Shown here: one piece after another, positions 1 to 8,113 of the stretch
How the letters are laid out: the number at the start of each line of letters is the position of its first letter
Numbering within the stretch: position 1 is the stretch's first letter
NCBI RefSeq assembly: GCF_001894805.1
Contig: NZ_BCWX01000002.1
Location: forward strand, 620,001-684,000
Direction of reading: 5' to 3'
DNA: 64,000 nucleotides
From: Rhodococcus globerulus NBRC 14531
Lineage (GTDB): Bacteria; Actinomycetota; Actinomycetes; Mycobacteriales; Mycobacteriaceae
Made by a program: the position numbers and the translations under genes
Notes under the pieces: model-generated
The model's database searches: none
What the model was told of the DNA's origin: nothing
The model's input: only the letters and a program-made list of their open reading frames with translations

Positions 1-176
1 CCGCGGCGAGTCTGAAGCTCTACGAGAAGGTGGCGTTGCCGGCCGAGTTCTTCGAGGACGCGGGTGCACCGAGGCTGGTTCTGGTTACCTGCGGCGGCCC
101 GACGGTTCCTGATCCGTCGATGCCCTCCGGATTCACTTATGAGCACAACCTGGTGGTCACGGCCTCGCCGGCGTAA
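1..176 (+). CDS. Sortase C-terminus, probably class F (partial)
   Basis: This is the 3' end of a gene that begins before the window. The frame ending at TAA 174-176 reads LVLVTCGGP followed by [12 protein letters not shown]. The TC pair in a beta-strand context is the sortase catalytic cysteine motif, and the CGG after it with a late Y-x-N strand fits the actinobacterial class F group. Such enzymes are membrane-anchored cysteine transpeptidases or exported relatives. The catalytic histidine and N-terminal membrane segment lie outside the window. The arginine normally found near the final strand is not obvious here (YEHN), so activity cannot be judged. Confidence 0.6.
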   Translation, partial: AASLKLYEKVALPAEFFEDAGAPRLVLVTCGGPTVPDPSMPSGFTYEHNLVVTASPA

Positions 177-207
177 GGGTCCGGTAGGTCCGGATAGGAT
201 GGCGCTC

Positions 208-1077
208 ATGGATTTCAGCAAGGGTCACGGCACTCAGAACGACTTTGTCGTGCTTCCCGATCTCGATGTCGCGATCGATCTCGAGCCGGCGCGCGTCGCC
301 GCGCTCTGTGACCGTCGTCAGGGATTGGGCGCCGACGGGATTCTGCGTGTCGCGCGGGCCGGTGCACTCGCCGATGCCGGTGTCCTGACCGAGATTCCGA
401 CGGGAATTGCCGCCGACGACTGGTTCATGGACTACCGCAACGGCGACGGCTCGATCGCCGAGATGTGTGGCAACGGTGTTCGGGTGTTCGCGCATTACCT
501 GACTGCCTCCGGCCTCGAGAACCGTCGCGAGTTCGTGGTCGGCAGCCGGGCCGGAGCGAGGCCGGTGGTAGTTCACGCCACAGGCGCCACCGCGGGTGAT
601 GTGACCGTAGGCATGGGAACCGTCACCGAGCTGGGGACCAGCAGCGCCAGCATCGAAGGCAGGGCCTTCACCGGGCTGGGAATCGATGTCGGCAATCCGC
701 ACCTGGCCTGCGTCGAGAAGGATCTGCACGCCGAGCAGTTGGCGGCCCTCGATCTGTCCATCGCACCGGCATTCGATCCGGCGTTCTTCCCGCATGGCGT
801 GAACGTTGAATTCGTGACGCCACTCGAAGACGGCGGCGTCAGCATGCGGGTGTACGAGCGCGGTGTCGGCGAGACTCGCTCGTGTGGCACCGGAACTGTT
901 GCCGCAGCCGCTGCGGCGCTGCGCCACGACGGTCGCAGCGACGGCACCGTCACCGTCAAGGTTCTCGGCGGCGCGGTTCAGGTTGCGATCGACAAGGGTG
1001 TTGCCGAGCTTCGCGGACCGTCGGTTCTGCTCGCAGCCGGATCGATCAGCGATGACTGGTGGCGATCACTTGCGTGA
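208..1077 (+). CDS. dapF: Diaminopimelate epimerase DapF
   Basis: DapF interconverts LL- and meso-diaminopimelate in the cytoplasm, the last step before meso-DAP enters lysine and peptidoglycan synthesis. Both catalytic cysteines are visible: MCGNGVR (Cys87) and ETRSCGTGT near residue 225. About 289 residues is normal for the family. The open frame runs upstream to position 64, but family alignment places the start at [12 protein letters not shown] (ATG 208). ATG 199 (MALMDFSK) is a close alternative, and neither has a strong ribosome site. hflX follows within about 65 bases, so the two are probably cotranscribed, as in mycobacteria. Confidence 0.95.
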   Translation: MDFSKGHGTQNDFVVLPDLDVAIDLEPARVAALCDRRQGLGADGILRVARAGALADAGVLTEIPTGIAADDWFMDYRNGDGSIAEMCGNGVRVFAHYLTASGLENRREFVVGSRAGARPVVVHATGATAGDVTVGMGTVTELGTSSASIEGRAFTGLGIDVGNPHLACVEKDLHAEQLAALDLSIAPAFDPAFFPHGVNVEFVTPLEDGGVSMRVYERGVGETRSCGTGTVAAAAAALRHDGRSDGTVTVKVLGGAVQVAIDKGVAELRGPSVLLAAGSISDDWWRSLA

Positions 1078-1143
1078 GCTGCGTATGCCGTGCGCGAAAA
1101 GCGGATGCGCCGCTGTGAGGTTTCGTGGGAACATGGATCTTGT

Positions 1144-2679
1144 ATGACGAAATCACATGACAATCAAGAATCCACTGCAGACGAGTCTGCAGAATCGTTT
1201 GCTGCCGACTCAGGTGCCGACTCTTCACCGGCAGGCGAGCAGGCCGAGTACACAGCTGACGAGTCCGACTACGCAGCGTCTTCCGGTTCCGGAACGCCGT
1301 CGGTTGGTGAAATGCAGCTTTCCGAGCGTGGTGCATTGCGCCGCGTTGCGGGACTGTCCACCGAGTTGGAAGACGTCACCGAGGTCGAGTACCGCCAGTT
1401 GCGCCTCGAGCGTGTTGTCCTGGTCGGTGTCTGGACCCAGGGAACTGCTGAGCAGGCAGAGTCCAGCATGGCCGAGTTGGCTGCACTGGCGGACACGGCC
1501 GGTTCAGAGGTTCTGGACAGCTTGGTACAGCGCCGCGACAAACCCGATACGGCTACGTACATCGGTTCCGGCAAGGCCCAGGAACTACGTGAAATCGTGC
1601 TCTCGACCGGCGCCGACACGGTCGTCTGCGACGGTGAATTGACACCTGCGCAGCTCACCGCGCTGGAGAAGATCGTCAAGGTCAAGGTCATCGACCGCAC
1701 CGCCCTGATTCTCGATATCTTTGCTCAGCACGCCACGTCCCGCGAAGGTAAAGCTCAGGTCGCTTTCGCTCAGATGGAGTACATGCTTCCTCGCCTGCGT
1801 GGTTGGGGCGAGTCGATGTCGCGCCAGGCTGGTGGCCGTGCCGGCAGCAACGGCGGTGTGGGCCTGCGTGGTCCCGGTGAGACCAAGATCGAAACCGACC
1901 GTCGACGCATTCGTGAGCGCATGGCAAAACTGCGGCGCGAGATCAAGGCCATGAAGGCGGCCCGCGACACCAAGCGGACGCGTCGATTGCGCAGTGACAT
2001 CCCCGCTGTTGCCATCGTCGGCTACACCAACGCCGGTAAGTCGAGCTTGCTCAATTCGCTCACCGGGGCAGGCGTACTGGTGGAAAACGCACTGTTCGCC
2101 ACCCTGGATCCGACTACTCGTCGGGCGTCGCTCGAAGACGGCCGCGAGTACGTACTGACCGACACCGTCGGTTTTGTTCGGCACCTTCCTACCCAGTTGA
2201 TCGAGGCATTCCGCTCGACCCTGGAAGAGGTTGCCGACGCGAATCTGCTGATGCACGTCGTGGACGGTTCCGATGCATTGCCCACCGAACAGATCAAAGC
2301 CGTTCGGGAAGTGATCACGGACGTTCTGCGCGAGACCAATTCGCCTGCGCCTCCGGAGTTGATCGTGGTGAACAAGATCGACGCCGCAGATCCGGTGACG
2401 CTCACGCAATTGCGTGCGTTGCTTCCCGGCGCCGTGTTCGTCTCCGCCAAGACGGGCGAGGGAATTGCGGAACTGCGAGCCCACCTTGCCGAGGTTCTGG
2501 TACGCCCCGACGTGGAAGTCGACGTTCTGGTTCCGTACCACCGCGGCGATCTGATGGCCAAGATCCATTCCGACGGAACAATTCTGGAGTCGGCTCACGA
2601 GGAATCGGGAACCCGGGTTCACGCGCGCGTTCCACAGATGTTGGCGTCGGCTCTGGTCGAGTACGCACCGAGTGCGTAG
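1144..2679 (+). CDS. hflX: GTPase HflX
   Basis: HflX is a ribosome-associated GTPase that splits stalled or stressed 70S ribosomes. The G1 loop GYTNAGKSS, the G3 motif DTVGF and the G4 motif NKID are all present. Before them come the HflX-specific N-terminal domain (SGKAQELRE, VVCDGELTPAQ) and the glycine-rich linker GPGETKIETDRRRIRERM. I use ATG 1144 (MTKSHDNQESTADE), which gives 511 residues with an acidic low-complexity N-terminus typical of actinobacteria; the frame itself opens at 1090. The stop codon sits in a 27-bp tandem duplication and overlaps the next gene's GTG start. Confidence 0.93.
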   Translation: MTKSHDNQESTADESAESFAADSGADSSPAGEQAEYTADESDYAASSGSGTPSVGEMQLSERGALRRVAGLSTELEDVTEVEYRQLRLERVVLVGVWTQGTAEQAESSMAELAALADTAGSEVLDSLVQRRDKPDTATYIGSGKAQELREIVLSTGADTVVCDGELTPAQLTALEKIVKVKVIDRTALILDIFAQHATSREGKAQVAFAQMEYMLPRLRGWGESMSRQAGGRAGSNGGVGLRGPGETKIETDRRRIRERMAKLRREIKAMKAARDTKRTRRLRSDIPAVAIVGYTNAGKSSLLNSLTGAGVLVENALFATLDPTTRRASLEDGREYVLTDTVGFVRHLPTQLIEAFRSTLEEVADANLLMHVVDGSDALPTEQIKAVREVITDVLRETNSPAPPELIVVNKIDAADPVTLTQLRALLPGAVFVSAKTGEGIAELRAHLAEVLVRPDVEVDVLVPYHRGDLMAKIHSDGTILESAHEESGTRVHARVPQMLASALVEYAPSA

Positions 2680-2707
2680 TTGGTCGAGTACGCACCGAGT
2701 GCGTAGT
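2654..2707 (+). repeat. 27-bp perfect tandem duplication at the hflX end
   Basis: Two identical 27-bp units, 2654-2680 and 2681-2707, lie head to tail. Each contains a small inverted repeat (TACGCA, five bases, TGCGTA) and the arrangement GTGCGTAG, in which a GTG start overlaps a TAG stop. The first unit holds the real hflX stop. Because 27 is a multiple of three, both GTG codons are in frame with the downstream exported protein, so the duplication gives it two possible starts (2672 and 2699). Confidence 0.9.
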
Positions 2708-3703
2708 TCGCGCCTCGCGACTGTCGCCGCCACCGGTGCGCTGGTGGTCCTGCTGTCCGGAAGTGCTGGAGCGCAATCGAATACACCCGTCCCGGAGACG
2801 GGTGTATTCGAGCCACTCTGCACACCGACCGATCCCGGACTCGAGGAACTCTCCGGCATGGTGGCCGTCGGCGACCGGATCTACGCCATCGGGGACAGTG
2901 GGAACGACGAAGTTGTCCTTGAACTGAACACCGATTGTGTTGTGCGAAACCGGATTCCCGTGCCGATCGACCCGTACGACATCGAGGATCTCGCGTGGTA
3001 CGACGGATCGCTGATTCTCGCGGACATCGGCGACAACCTCAGGACCCGCGAGACCGTTGCGTTCATCACGCTCGACCCCGCGTCGGGTAGCGCGTCGTTG
3101 CATCGCGCGACCTACCCAGACGGACCGCACGACGCCGAAGCAGTGCTGGTCGATCGAAGTGGCCGCGTATTCGTCGTCACGAAGGAACTTTTCGGAACGA
3201 GCAGTATCTACACACCAGCGCAGGGCCAGAGTATTTCCGCGCTGGCCGAACCCGGGCCGACACCGCTGACGCGAGTCGGAACACTCAGCACAGGGGACGG
3301 GACTGCCGCTTCGATGTTCACCGGCGGCGCGGTGTCGGCAGACAGTTCGGTGGTGGCGCTGCGGAATTATTCGGATGTCTATCTCTACCGGGTCGGCGAG
3401 AAGGGGATAGGCGCCGCACTCACCGAGGGGCAGCCGCTACGCATCCCGACGCCGTATCAACCTCAAGGTGAGTCCGTCACGTTCACGGAAGCCGGCGATC
3501 TGGTGATCGGTTCCGAGTCGAAGGGCGGAGCGCTCCCGCCTCTGTACGTCTTGCGCGGCGCAGTCGAGATGGCACTGGTGTCGCAAAACGGAGAGTCAGC
3601 GGGCGAAGAGTCGAGCAACGCAGCGGTGTGGGGCATTGCCGGCGGTGTTGTTGTGATCGCCATCGGCGGTGGTTTGCTCGTCCGCTTCCGAAGGCACAGA
3701 TAG
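2699..3703 (+). CDS. Exported, membrane-anchored beta-propeller-like protein
   Basis: No function is recognised. The N-terminus (VRSSRLATVAATGALVVLLS, then GSAGA) is a signal peptide. The body has repeated strand motifs such as DIEDLA and LADIGDN, with acidic turns, suggesting an extracytoplasmic beta-propeller of the esterase-like or SdiA-regulated type. A C-terminal hydrophobic helix (GIAGGVVVIAIGGGLLV) and the RFRRHR tail anchor it in the membrane. I chose GTG 2699 (334 residues) because it directly precedes the signal peptide; GTG 2672 gives 343. Overlap with the hflX stop suggests translational coupling. Confidence 0.7.
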   Translation: MRSSRLATVAATGALVVLLSGSAGAQSNTPVPETGVFEPLCTPTDPGLEELSGMVAVGDRIYAIGDSGNDEVVLELNTDCVVRNRIPVPIDPYDIEDLAWYDGSLILADIGDNLRTRETVAFITLDPASGSASLHRATYPDGPHDAEAVLVDRSGRVFVVTKELFGTSSIYTPAQGQSISALAEPGPTPLTRVGTLSTGDGTAASMFTGGAVSADSSVVALRNYSDVYLYRVGEKGIGAALTEGQPLRIPTPYQPQGESVTFTEAGDLVIGSESKGGALPPLYVLRGAVEMALVSQNGESAGEESSNAAVWGIAGGVVVIAIGGGLLVRFRRHR

Positions 3704-3727
3704 AAACACAGCAGATAGAAACACCAA

Positions 3728-3755
3728 AGCCGGACACTCATACGAGCGTCCGGCT
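3728..3755. terminator. Hairpin between convergent genes
   Basis: AGCCGGAC (3728-3735) pairs perfectly with GTCCGGCT (3748-3755), and the stem extends with one mismatch. It lies between the converging ends of the exported protein gene and ptsH. There is no strong T-tract. A short direct repeat (CAGATAGAAACAC) lies just before it. Confidence 0.6.
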
Positions 3756-3769
3756 CTGGTGACGGATAT

Positions 3770-4027
3770 TCAGGCGTCGAGATCGGCAGCAACCAACTCG
3801 GCAACCTTCTCGAGGGCGTCGATGTCGTCGGATTCGATGGTGACTTCGGCACCCTTGGCGGCGCCGAGCGTCATGATCATCAGCGCCGAGCCTGCGTCCA
3901 CGGGTTCTTCGCCGGCAACGGCGAGAGTCACGGTGGCTCCGGAGGCGCCCACCGCTTCGGCGATGAGGGCAGCGGGGCGCGCGTGGAGGCCAACTGCGGA
4001 ACCTACGGCAACTGTCTTACTTGGCAT
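3770..4027 (-). CDS. ptsH: Phosphocarrier protein HPr
   Basis: HPr carries phosphate from Enzyme I to the sugar-specific EII proteins of the phosphotransferase system. Its 85 residues are standard. The phosphorylated histidine is His15 in GLHARPA. The serine in GSALMIMTLGA (Ser47) occupies the regulatory Ser46 site of firmicute HPr; whether it is used in actinobacteria is doubtful. The gene is last in the fruR-fruK-fruA-ptsH operon, 36 bases after fruA, and the matching ptsI is divergent at 8114. Confidence 0.96.
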   Translation of the reverse strand: MPSKTVAVGSAVGLHARPAALIAEAVGASGATVTLAVAGEEPVDAGSALMIMTLGAAKGAEVTIESDDIDALEKVAELVAADLDA

Positions 4028-4063
4028 GAGAACTCCTCAGGGTGGTGGTGGGTGTGATGTCGA

Positions 4064-6136
4064 TCATGCCGCAGCGGGCACGATTTCGGGGTCCAACTCG
4101 GCGTCTGTCGGGCCACTGCGGATGAACTGTTTTGCGCCGATGACCGCCAGCGCAGCTACGACGGTTCCGGCGGCGAGAGAAACCAGGAACCAGCCGATTC
4201 CGCCGACTGCGAAGAATACGAAGATTCCGCCGTGCGGAGCGCTCAGTGTGACGTCGAATGCCATGATCAGACCGCCGGTGATGGCGCCGCCGGCCATCAT
4301 CGAGGGAATGACACGCAACGGGTCGGCAGCGGCAAAGGGGATGGCGCCTTCGGAGATGAAGGCAGCGCCGAGCAACCAGGCAGCTTTTCCGTTTTCACGT
4401 TCTGCTTCACTGAACAACTGGGGGCGCAGGACGGTGGATGCAAGTGCCATTGCGAGCGGCGGGACCATGCCGGCCGCCATGACGGCGGCCATGATGCGCA
4501 GCGATGCGGGGTCGTCGACGTTCAGACCGGCTACGGCGAAGGCGTAAGCAGCTTTGTTGACCGGTCCGCCCAGGTCGAAGCACATCATCAGGCCGAGGAT
4601 GATGCCGAGGAAGATGGCGGAGCTACCCGAGAGTCCGTTGAGCCAGTCGGTGAGTCCGGTGGTGATCGCGGCCAAGGGGCGGCCGAGGACCAGGAACATC
4701 AGCGCGCCGACGATCATGGTGGCGAACAGCGGAATGATCACGACGGGCATCAATCCGCGGAGCCACTGCGGTACGGAGATCCGGCCGATGTACAGCGCGA
4801 CCACACCGGCGATCAGACCGCCGACGAGGCCGCCGATGAATCCGGCACCGACAAAGACGGCTACCGCGCCGGCCGTGAAACCGGGGGCGATACCTGGCCT
4901 GTCGGCGATCGCAAAGGCTATGTAACCCGCGAGCGCCGGCACGAGGAAGCTGAAGGCCAGCGAACCGATCTGGAAGAGTACGGCGCCGAGGTAGGTGGCG
5001 AGGCCGCCGTCAGGCAGGTTTGTCAGTGAGTTGTTGAGAACGATGTCCCCGGCGGGACCGGAGATTTCGTAACCGCCGAGGAGGAAGCCGAGTGCGATGA
5101 GCAACCCACCGGCGGCGACAAACGGAATCATGTAGCTGACACCGGTCAGAAGGACCTGCCGCAGGTGCGTGCCGAACCCGACGTCGCCGGTCTCGCCGTC
5201 ATCCGCGCCGGCAGCGGCAGTCCCGTCCACCGTTGCCGCTGAGGGATTGTCAGCGGCGCGGAGTGCTTCGGCCAGCATCTTGTCCGGTTCGTTGATCGCC
5301 CGTTTCACTCCGGACGCCACGACGGGTTTACCGGCGAACCGCTCGCGGCCCTTCACCCCGACATCGGTGGCAAAGATGACGGCCGCGGCACTTGCGATCA
5401 GCGACGGAGAGAGCGGTGTGCTGCCGCTCGAACCCTGTGTTTCCACGTGGACCGCGACACCGGCGCGTTCACCGGCGGCGACGAGGGAATCGGCGGCCAT
5501 GTAGGTGTGAGCGATGCCGGTGGGGCAGGCCGTGACGGCAACGACGTGACGCTCGGCAGCGGCAGGCGCGGCCGGTTCCGGCGGCGTCGACTCGGCTGAG
5601 TGTTTCGCTGTGGAAACAGCGGCAGCTGCCGGCTCTGGAGTAGACGGCTTTGCCGGTGCCGGATTGAGCACCTCGTCGACCAACCGCACGATCTCATCCG
5701 GCGTCGGGGCTTCCCGAAGGGATGTGACAAATGCGGGTCGCACCAGGGCGCGAGCCAGCGACGACAGGAGCTTCATGTGTTCTGCGCCGGCGCCCTCGGG
5801 GGCGGCGATCAGGAACACCAGGTCGGCAGGACCGTCCGGGGCTCCGAAGTCGACCTTCGGATCGAGGCGCGCAAACCCCAGCGACGCCGACGTCACGGCC
5901 TCGGCGCGGCAATGCGGGATCGCGATTCCGCCGGGTAGGCCGGTGGCGGACTGCGCTTCGCGGGCCAGGGCGGCGTCGACCAGACCGTCGGCGTTGTCGG
6001 CGCGTCCCGCCGCGGTCAGTCGCGCGGCCAGCGCACGGATGACGTCCTCTTTCGAGGCGCCGAGATTGGTGTCGAGTGAGATCAGTTCTGGGCTGATGAT
6101 CGGGGAGCCGGAACTGCGTGCGGTGGGTTCGGACAT
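4064..6136 (-). CDS. fruA: Fructose PTS permease, EIIABC fusion
   Basis: This membrane protein imports fructose while phosphorylating it to fructose 1-phosphate. Three domains are fused in the order A-B-C: an EIIA-Fru domain (residues about 15-150, His75 in IAIPHCRAE), a proline/alanine linker, an EIIB domain (about 195-290, Cys204 in VTACPTGIAHTYMAADSL) and a multi-helix EIIC channel (about 325-675). At 690 residues it is full length. It lies 18 bases downstream of fruK. Its product is the substrate of FruK, so the two work in series. Confidence 0.95.
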   Translation of the reverse strand: MSEPTARSSGSPIISPELISLDTNLGASKEDVIRALAARLTAAGRADNADGLVDAALAREAQSATGLPGGIAIPHCRAEAVTSASLGFARLDPKVDFGAPDGPADLVFLIAAPEGAGAEHMKLLSSLARALVRPAFVTSLREAPTPDEIVRLVDEVLNPAPAKPSTPEPAAAAVSTAKHSAESTPPEPAAPAAAERHVVAVTACPTGIAHTYMAADSLVAAGERAGVAVHVETQGSSGSTPLSPSLIASAAAVIFATDVGVKGRERFAGKPVVASGVKRAINEPDKMLAEALRAADNPSAATVDGTAAAGADDGETGDVGFGTHLRQVLLTGVSYMIPFVAAGGLLIALGFLLGGYEISGPAGDIVLNNSLTNLPDGGLATYLGAVLFQIGSLAFSFLVPALAGYIAFAIADRPGIAPGFTAGAVAVFVGAGFIGGLVGGLIAGVVALYIGRISVPQWLRGLMPVVIIPLFATMIVGALMFLVLGRPLAAITTGLTDWLNGLSGSSAIFLGIILGLMMCFDLGGPVNKAAYAFAVAGLNVDDPASLRIMAAVMAAGMVPPLAMALASTVLRPQLFSEAERENGKAAWLLGAAFISEGAIPFAAADPLRVIPSMMAGGAITGGLIMAFDVTLSAPHGGIFVFFAVGGIGWFLVSLAAGTVVAALAVIGAKQFIRSGPTDAELDPEIVPAAA

Positions 6137-6154
6137 GTCGATTTCCTTACGGCG

Positions 6155-7144
6155 TCAGGCGAGTTCGGTGGGCAGGGCGGGTGCGGATGTGGCAGACGAG
6201 ATCGTGACGCCTGCAAGATCGACTTGATCTGGAGTCGGGAGGGTAGTGCCGGGGAGGGAGGCGGCAGCGCTTCCGTAGGCGACAGCGTGGCGAAGGCATT
6301 CCCCTGGATCAGCCCCGGCGGTCGCGGCGAGGATGTATCCGGCAAGTGAGGAATCGCCCGCGCCGACGGTACTGACCGCGACGATCGGGGGAGCGGTGGC
6401 AATCCAGGTGCCTTCGGCGGTGACCAATACGGCTCCCGCTGCTCCGAGAGTTGCGAGCACCGCGCCGACACCGCGTTCGACCAGAAGAGTGGCCGCAGCG
6501 ATCGCCGGCCCCGGATCGCCTTCTTGTGCAGCATTTTCCAGGGCATTGCCGTCGACGCCGGTGAGTTGCGCCAACTCCTCGCCGTTGGGCTTGAGGAGAT
6601 CCGGCGCCGTGAGCGGAAAGTTCTCGGCAAGAGCGGACAGTGGCGCGTCGGAGGTGTCGACCGCGACCTTGCAGGGGTGATCGCGCAGTGCCGCAACAAG
6701 TTCGCCGTACCAGCCGGGATCGACGCCAGGTGGAATGGAACCGGACAGCACAATCCAGCTGGCTACATCTGCTCGTGAAACGAGTTCGCGTGCCAGGTTG
6801 TCGAGTGTTGTGCCGGAGAGGGCCGCGCCAGGTTCGTTGATCTTTGTTGTGGTTCCGTCCGGTTCGGCGACGGTGATGTTGGTGCGAGCGAGGCCCTCGG
6901 TTGCGACGCCGAGGTGGGGGATTGCGCCATCTGCAAGTGTGCTGAGAAGCGGGTCGCCCGGGTTTCCGGGAAGAATCGCGAGAACCTCGAGTTTCGCCGC
7001 GCTCAGGACGCGTGCCACGTTCACCCCCTTGCCGCCCGGATCGCTGCGCGTGGAGTGGGCTCGCAGGACTGAGCCACGCTGGAGTGGTTGCTCCAGTTGC
7101 ACCGTTCGGTCGATGCTCGGGTTGGCTGTCAGGGTGACGATCAT
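6155..7144 (-). CDS. fruK: 1-Phosphofructokinase
   Basis: FruK phosphorylates fructose 1-phosphate to fructose 1,6-bisphosphate, feeding PTS-imported fructose into glycolysis. It is a PfkB-family sugar kinase: MIVTLTANPSIDRTVQ at the start, DPGGKGVNVARVLS (substrate-binding glycines), and the C-terminal signature VGAGDSSLAGYILA with the catalytic aspartate. Its 329 residues are typical. The ATG overlaps the fruR stop by four bases (ATGA), a sign of coupled translation. Confidence 0.94.
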   Translation of the reverse strand: MIVTLTANPSIDRTVQLEQPLQRGSVLRAHSTRSDPGGKGVNVARVLSAAKLEVLAILPGNPGDPLLSTLADGAIPHLGVATEGLARTNITVAEPDGTTTKINEPGAALSGTTLDNLARELVSRADVASWIVLSGSIPPGVDPGWYGELVAALRDHPCKVAVDTSDAPLSALAENFPLTAPDLLKPNGEELAQLTGVDGNALENAAQEGDPGPAIAAATLLVERGVGAVLATLGAAGAVLVTAEGTWIATAPPIVAVSTVGAGDSSLAGYILAATAGADPGECLRHAVAYGSAAASLPGTTLPTPDQVDLAGVTISSATSAPALPTELA

Positions 7145-7908
7145 GCGATGACTACCTCGATTCCCTGGTCGTGGAACTCGGACGTGTCGGTCGGGGTGAT
7201 GTCCTCGTCGGTGATGAGGACGTCAATGCTGCTCAACGGCGCGAAGCTGATGAGATGCTCGCGGCCCACCTTGCTTGAATCTGCCAGTACCACTACGTGA
7301 TTGGCGGCCTTGACCAGTGCTCGTTTGACTGCTGCCTCCTCGCTGTCCGGGGTGGACAGTCCGTGTCCGAGGCTGATGGCATTGGTGCCGATGAAGGCGA
7401 CATCGACACGCAAGGTGCCGAGCAGTCGTAGTGCGTCCTCGCCGACCGCTGCTTGGGTGACTCCGCGAACCCGGCCGCCGACGAGGATGAGCGATACCGA
7501 GTTCATCGACGCGAGTCGCGCTCCGATCGGAACGGAATTGGTGATCGCAGTGAAGTCGAGATCGGTCGGAATTTCGGTGATCATCCGACCGGTGGTGGTG
7601 CCGGCGTCGAAGAGTGCGCTACCGCCGTTCGGCGGCAGGTACGACAGCGCACAACGGGCGATGCGGTCTTTCTGTTCTGCGCGGGTTTGATCACGTTCTG
7701 CCATGCCGGGTTCGGTGGCGTGCAGTGAGGCGGTGGGTACTGCGCCGCCGTGGACGCGTCGTACCTGCCCGATTCGTTCGAGGAAGGCCAGATCGCGTCT
7801 GACGGTTTCGGTGGTGACGCCGAAGGTCTCGGACAGTGCCGCCACGGACATGCGTCCTCGCTGCGACACCATCGTGCCTATCGCTTGTTGGCGTTCTTCC
7901 GCGTACAC
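7141..7908 (-). CDS. fruR: DeoR-family repressor of the fructose PTS locus
   Basis: The N-terminal DeoR helix-turn-helix (residues about 1-57, with MSVAALSETFGVTTETVRRDL) is followed by a sugar-phosphate sensing domain containing FDAGTTTGRMI and VALFIGTNAIS-like strands. Family members repress sugar operons and are released by a phosphorylated sugar; position first in the fru operon points to fructose 1-phosphate or fructose 1,6-bisphosphate, which is inference. It is transcribed away from ptsI, and the 205-base gap between them contains a paired direct repeat that could be its operator. Confidence 0.88.
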   Translation of the reverse strand: MYAEERQQAIGTMVSQRGRMSVAALSETFGVTTETVRRDLAFLERIGQVRRVHGGAVPTASLHATEPGMAERDQTRAEQKDRIARCALSYLPPNGGSALFDAGTTTGRMITEIPTDLDFTAITNSVPIGARLASMNSVSLILVGGRVRGVTQAAVGEDALRLLGTLRVDVAFIGTNAISLGHGLSTPDSEEAAVKRALVKAANHVVVLADSSKVGREHLISFAPLSSIDVLITDEDITPTDTSEFHDQGIEVVIA

Positions 7909-7965
7909 AGTCTCTCCGTTGCTGGTGCCGGTCGTGATTCGCGGGTGCGGTGCGAGTCACAGTCA

Positions 7966-7985
7966 ATGTTGCTTTATGTTGTTTT
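7966..7985. promoter_or_regulatory. Candidate FruR operator, 10-bp tandem repeat
   Basis: ATGTTGCTTT at 7966-7975 is followed directly by ATGTTGTTTT at 7976-7985, nine of ten bases matching and offset by one helical turn. DeoR-family operators often consist of repeated T-rich half-sites on one face of the helix. It lies between divergent fruR and ptsI, just upstream of a good ptsI promoter. Confidence 0.45.
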
Positions 7986-7998
7986 ACGCCCGAGTGTG

Positions 7999-8026
7999 TT
8001 GACATGTCAAGAGTTGCGAGTAATCT
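7999..8026 (+). promoter_or_regulatory. Probable ptsI housekeeping promoter
   Basis: TTGACA (7999-8004) and TAATCT (8021-8026) are separated by 16 bases, close to the SigA consensus. Predicted transcription would begin near 8033, leaving a leader of about 80 bases before the ptsI start. Confidence 0.6.
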
Positions 8027-8113
8027 TCGTCACAACAAAGCTGAACAGGAAGTCGGCGCGGCGTGGGACCTACGGTTGGTGGCCAGTCGGGCAAATCGTT
8101 TCTAGGAGGACCG

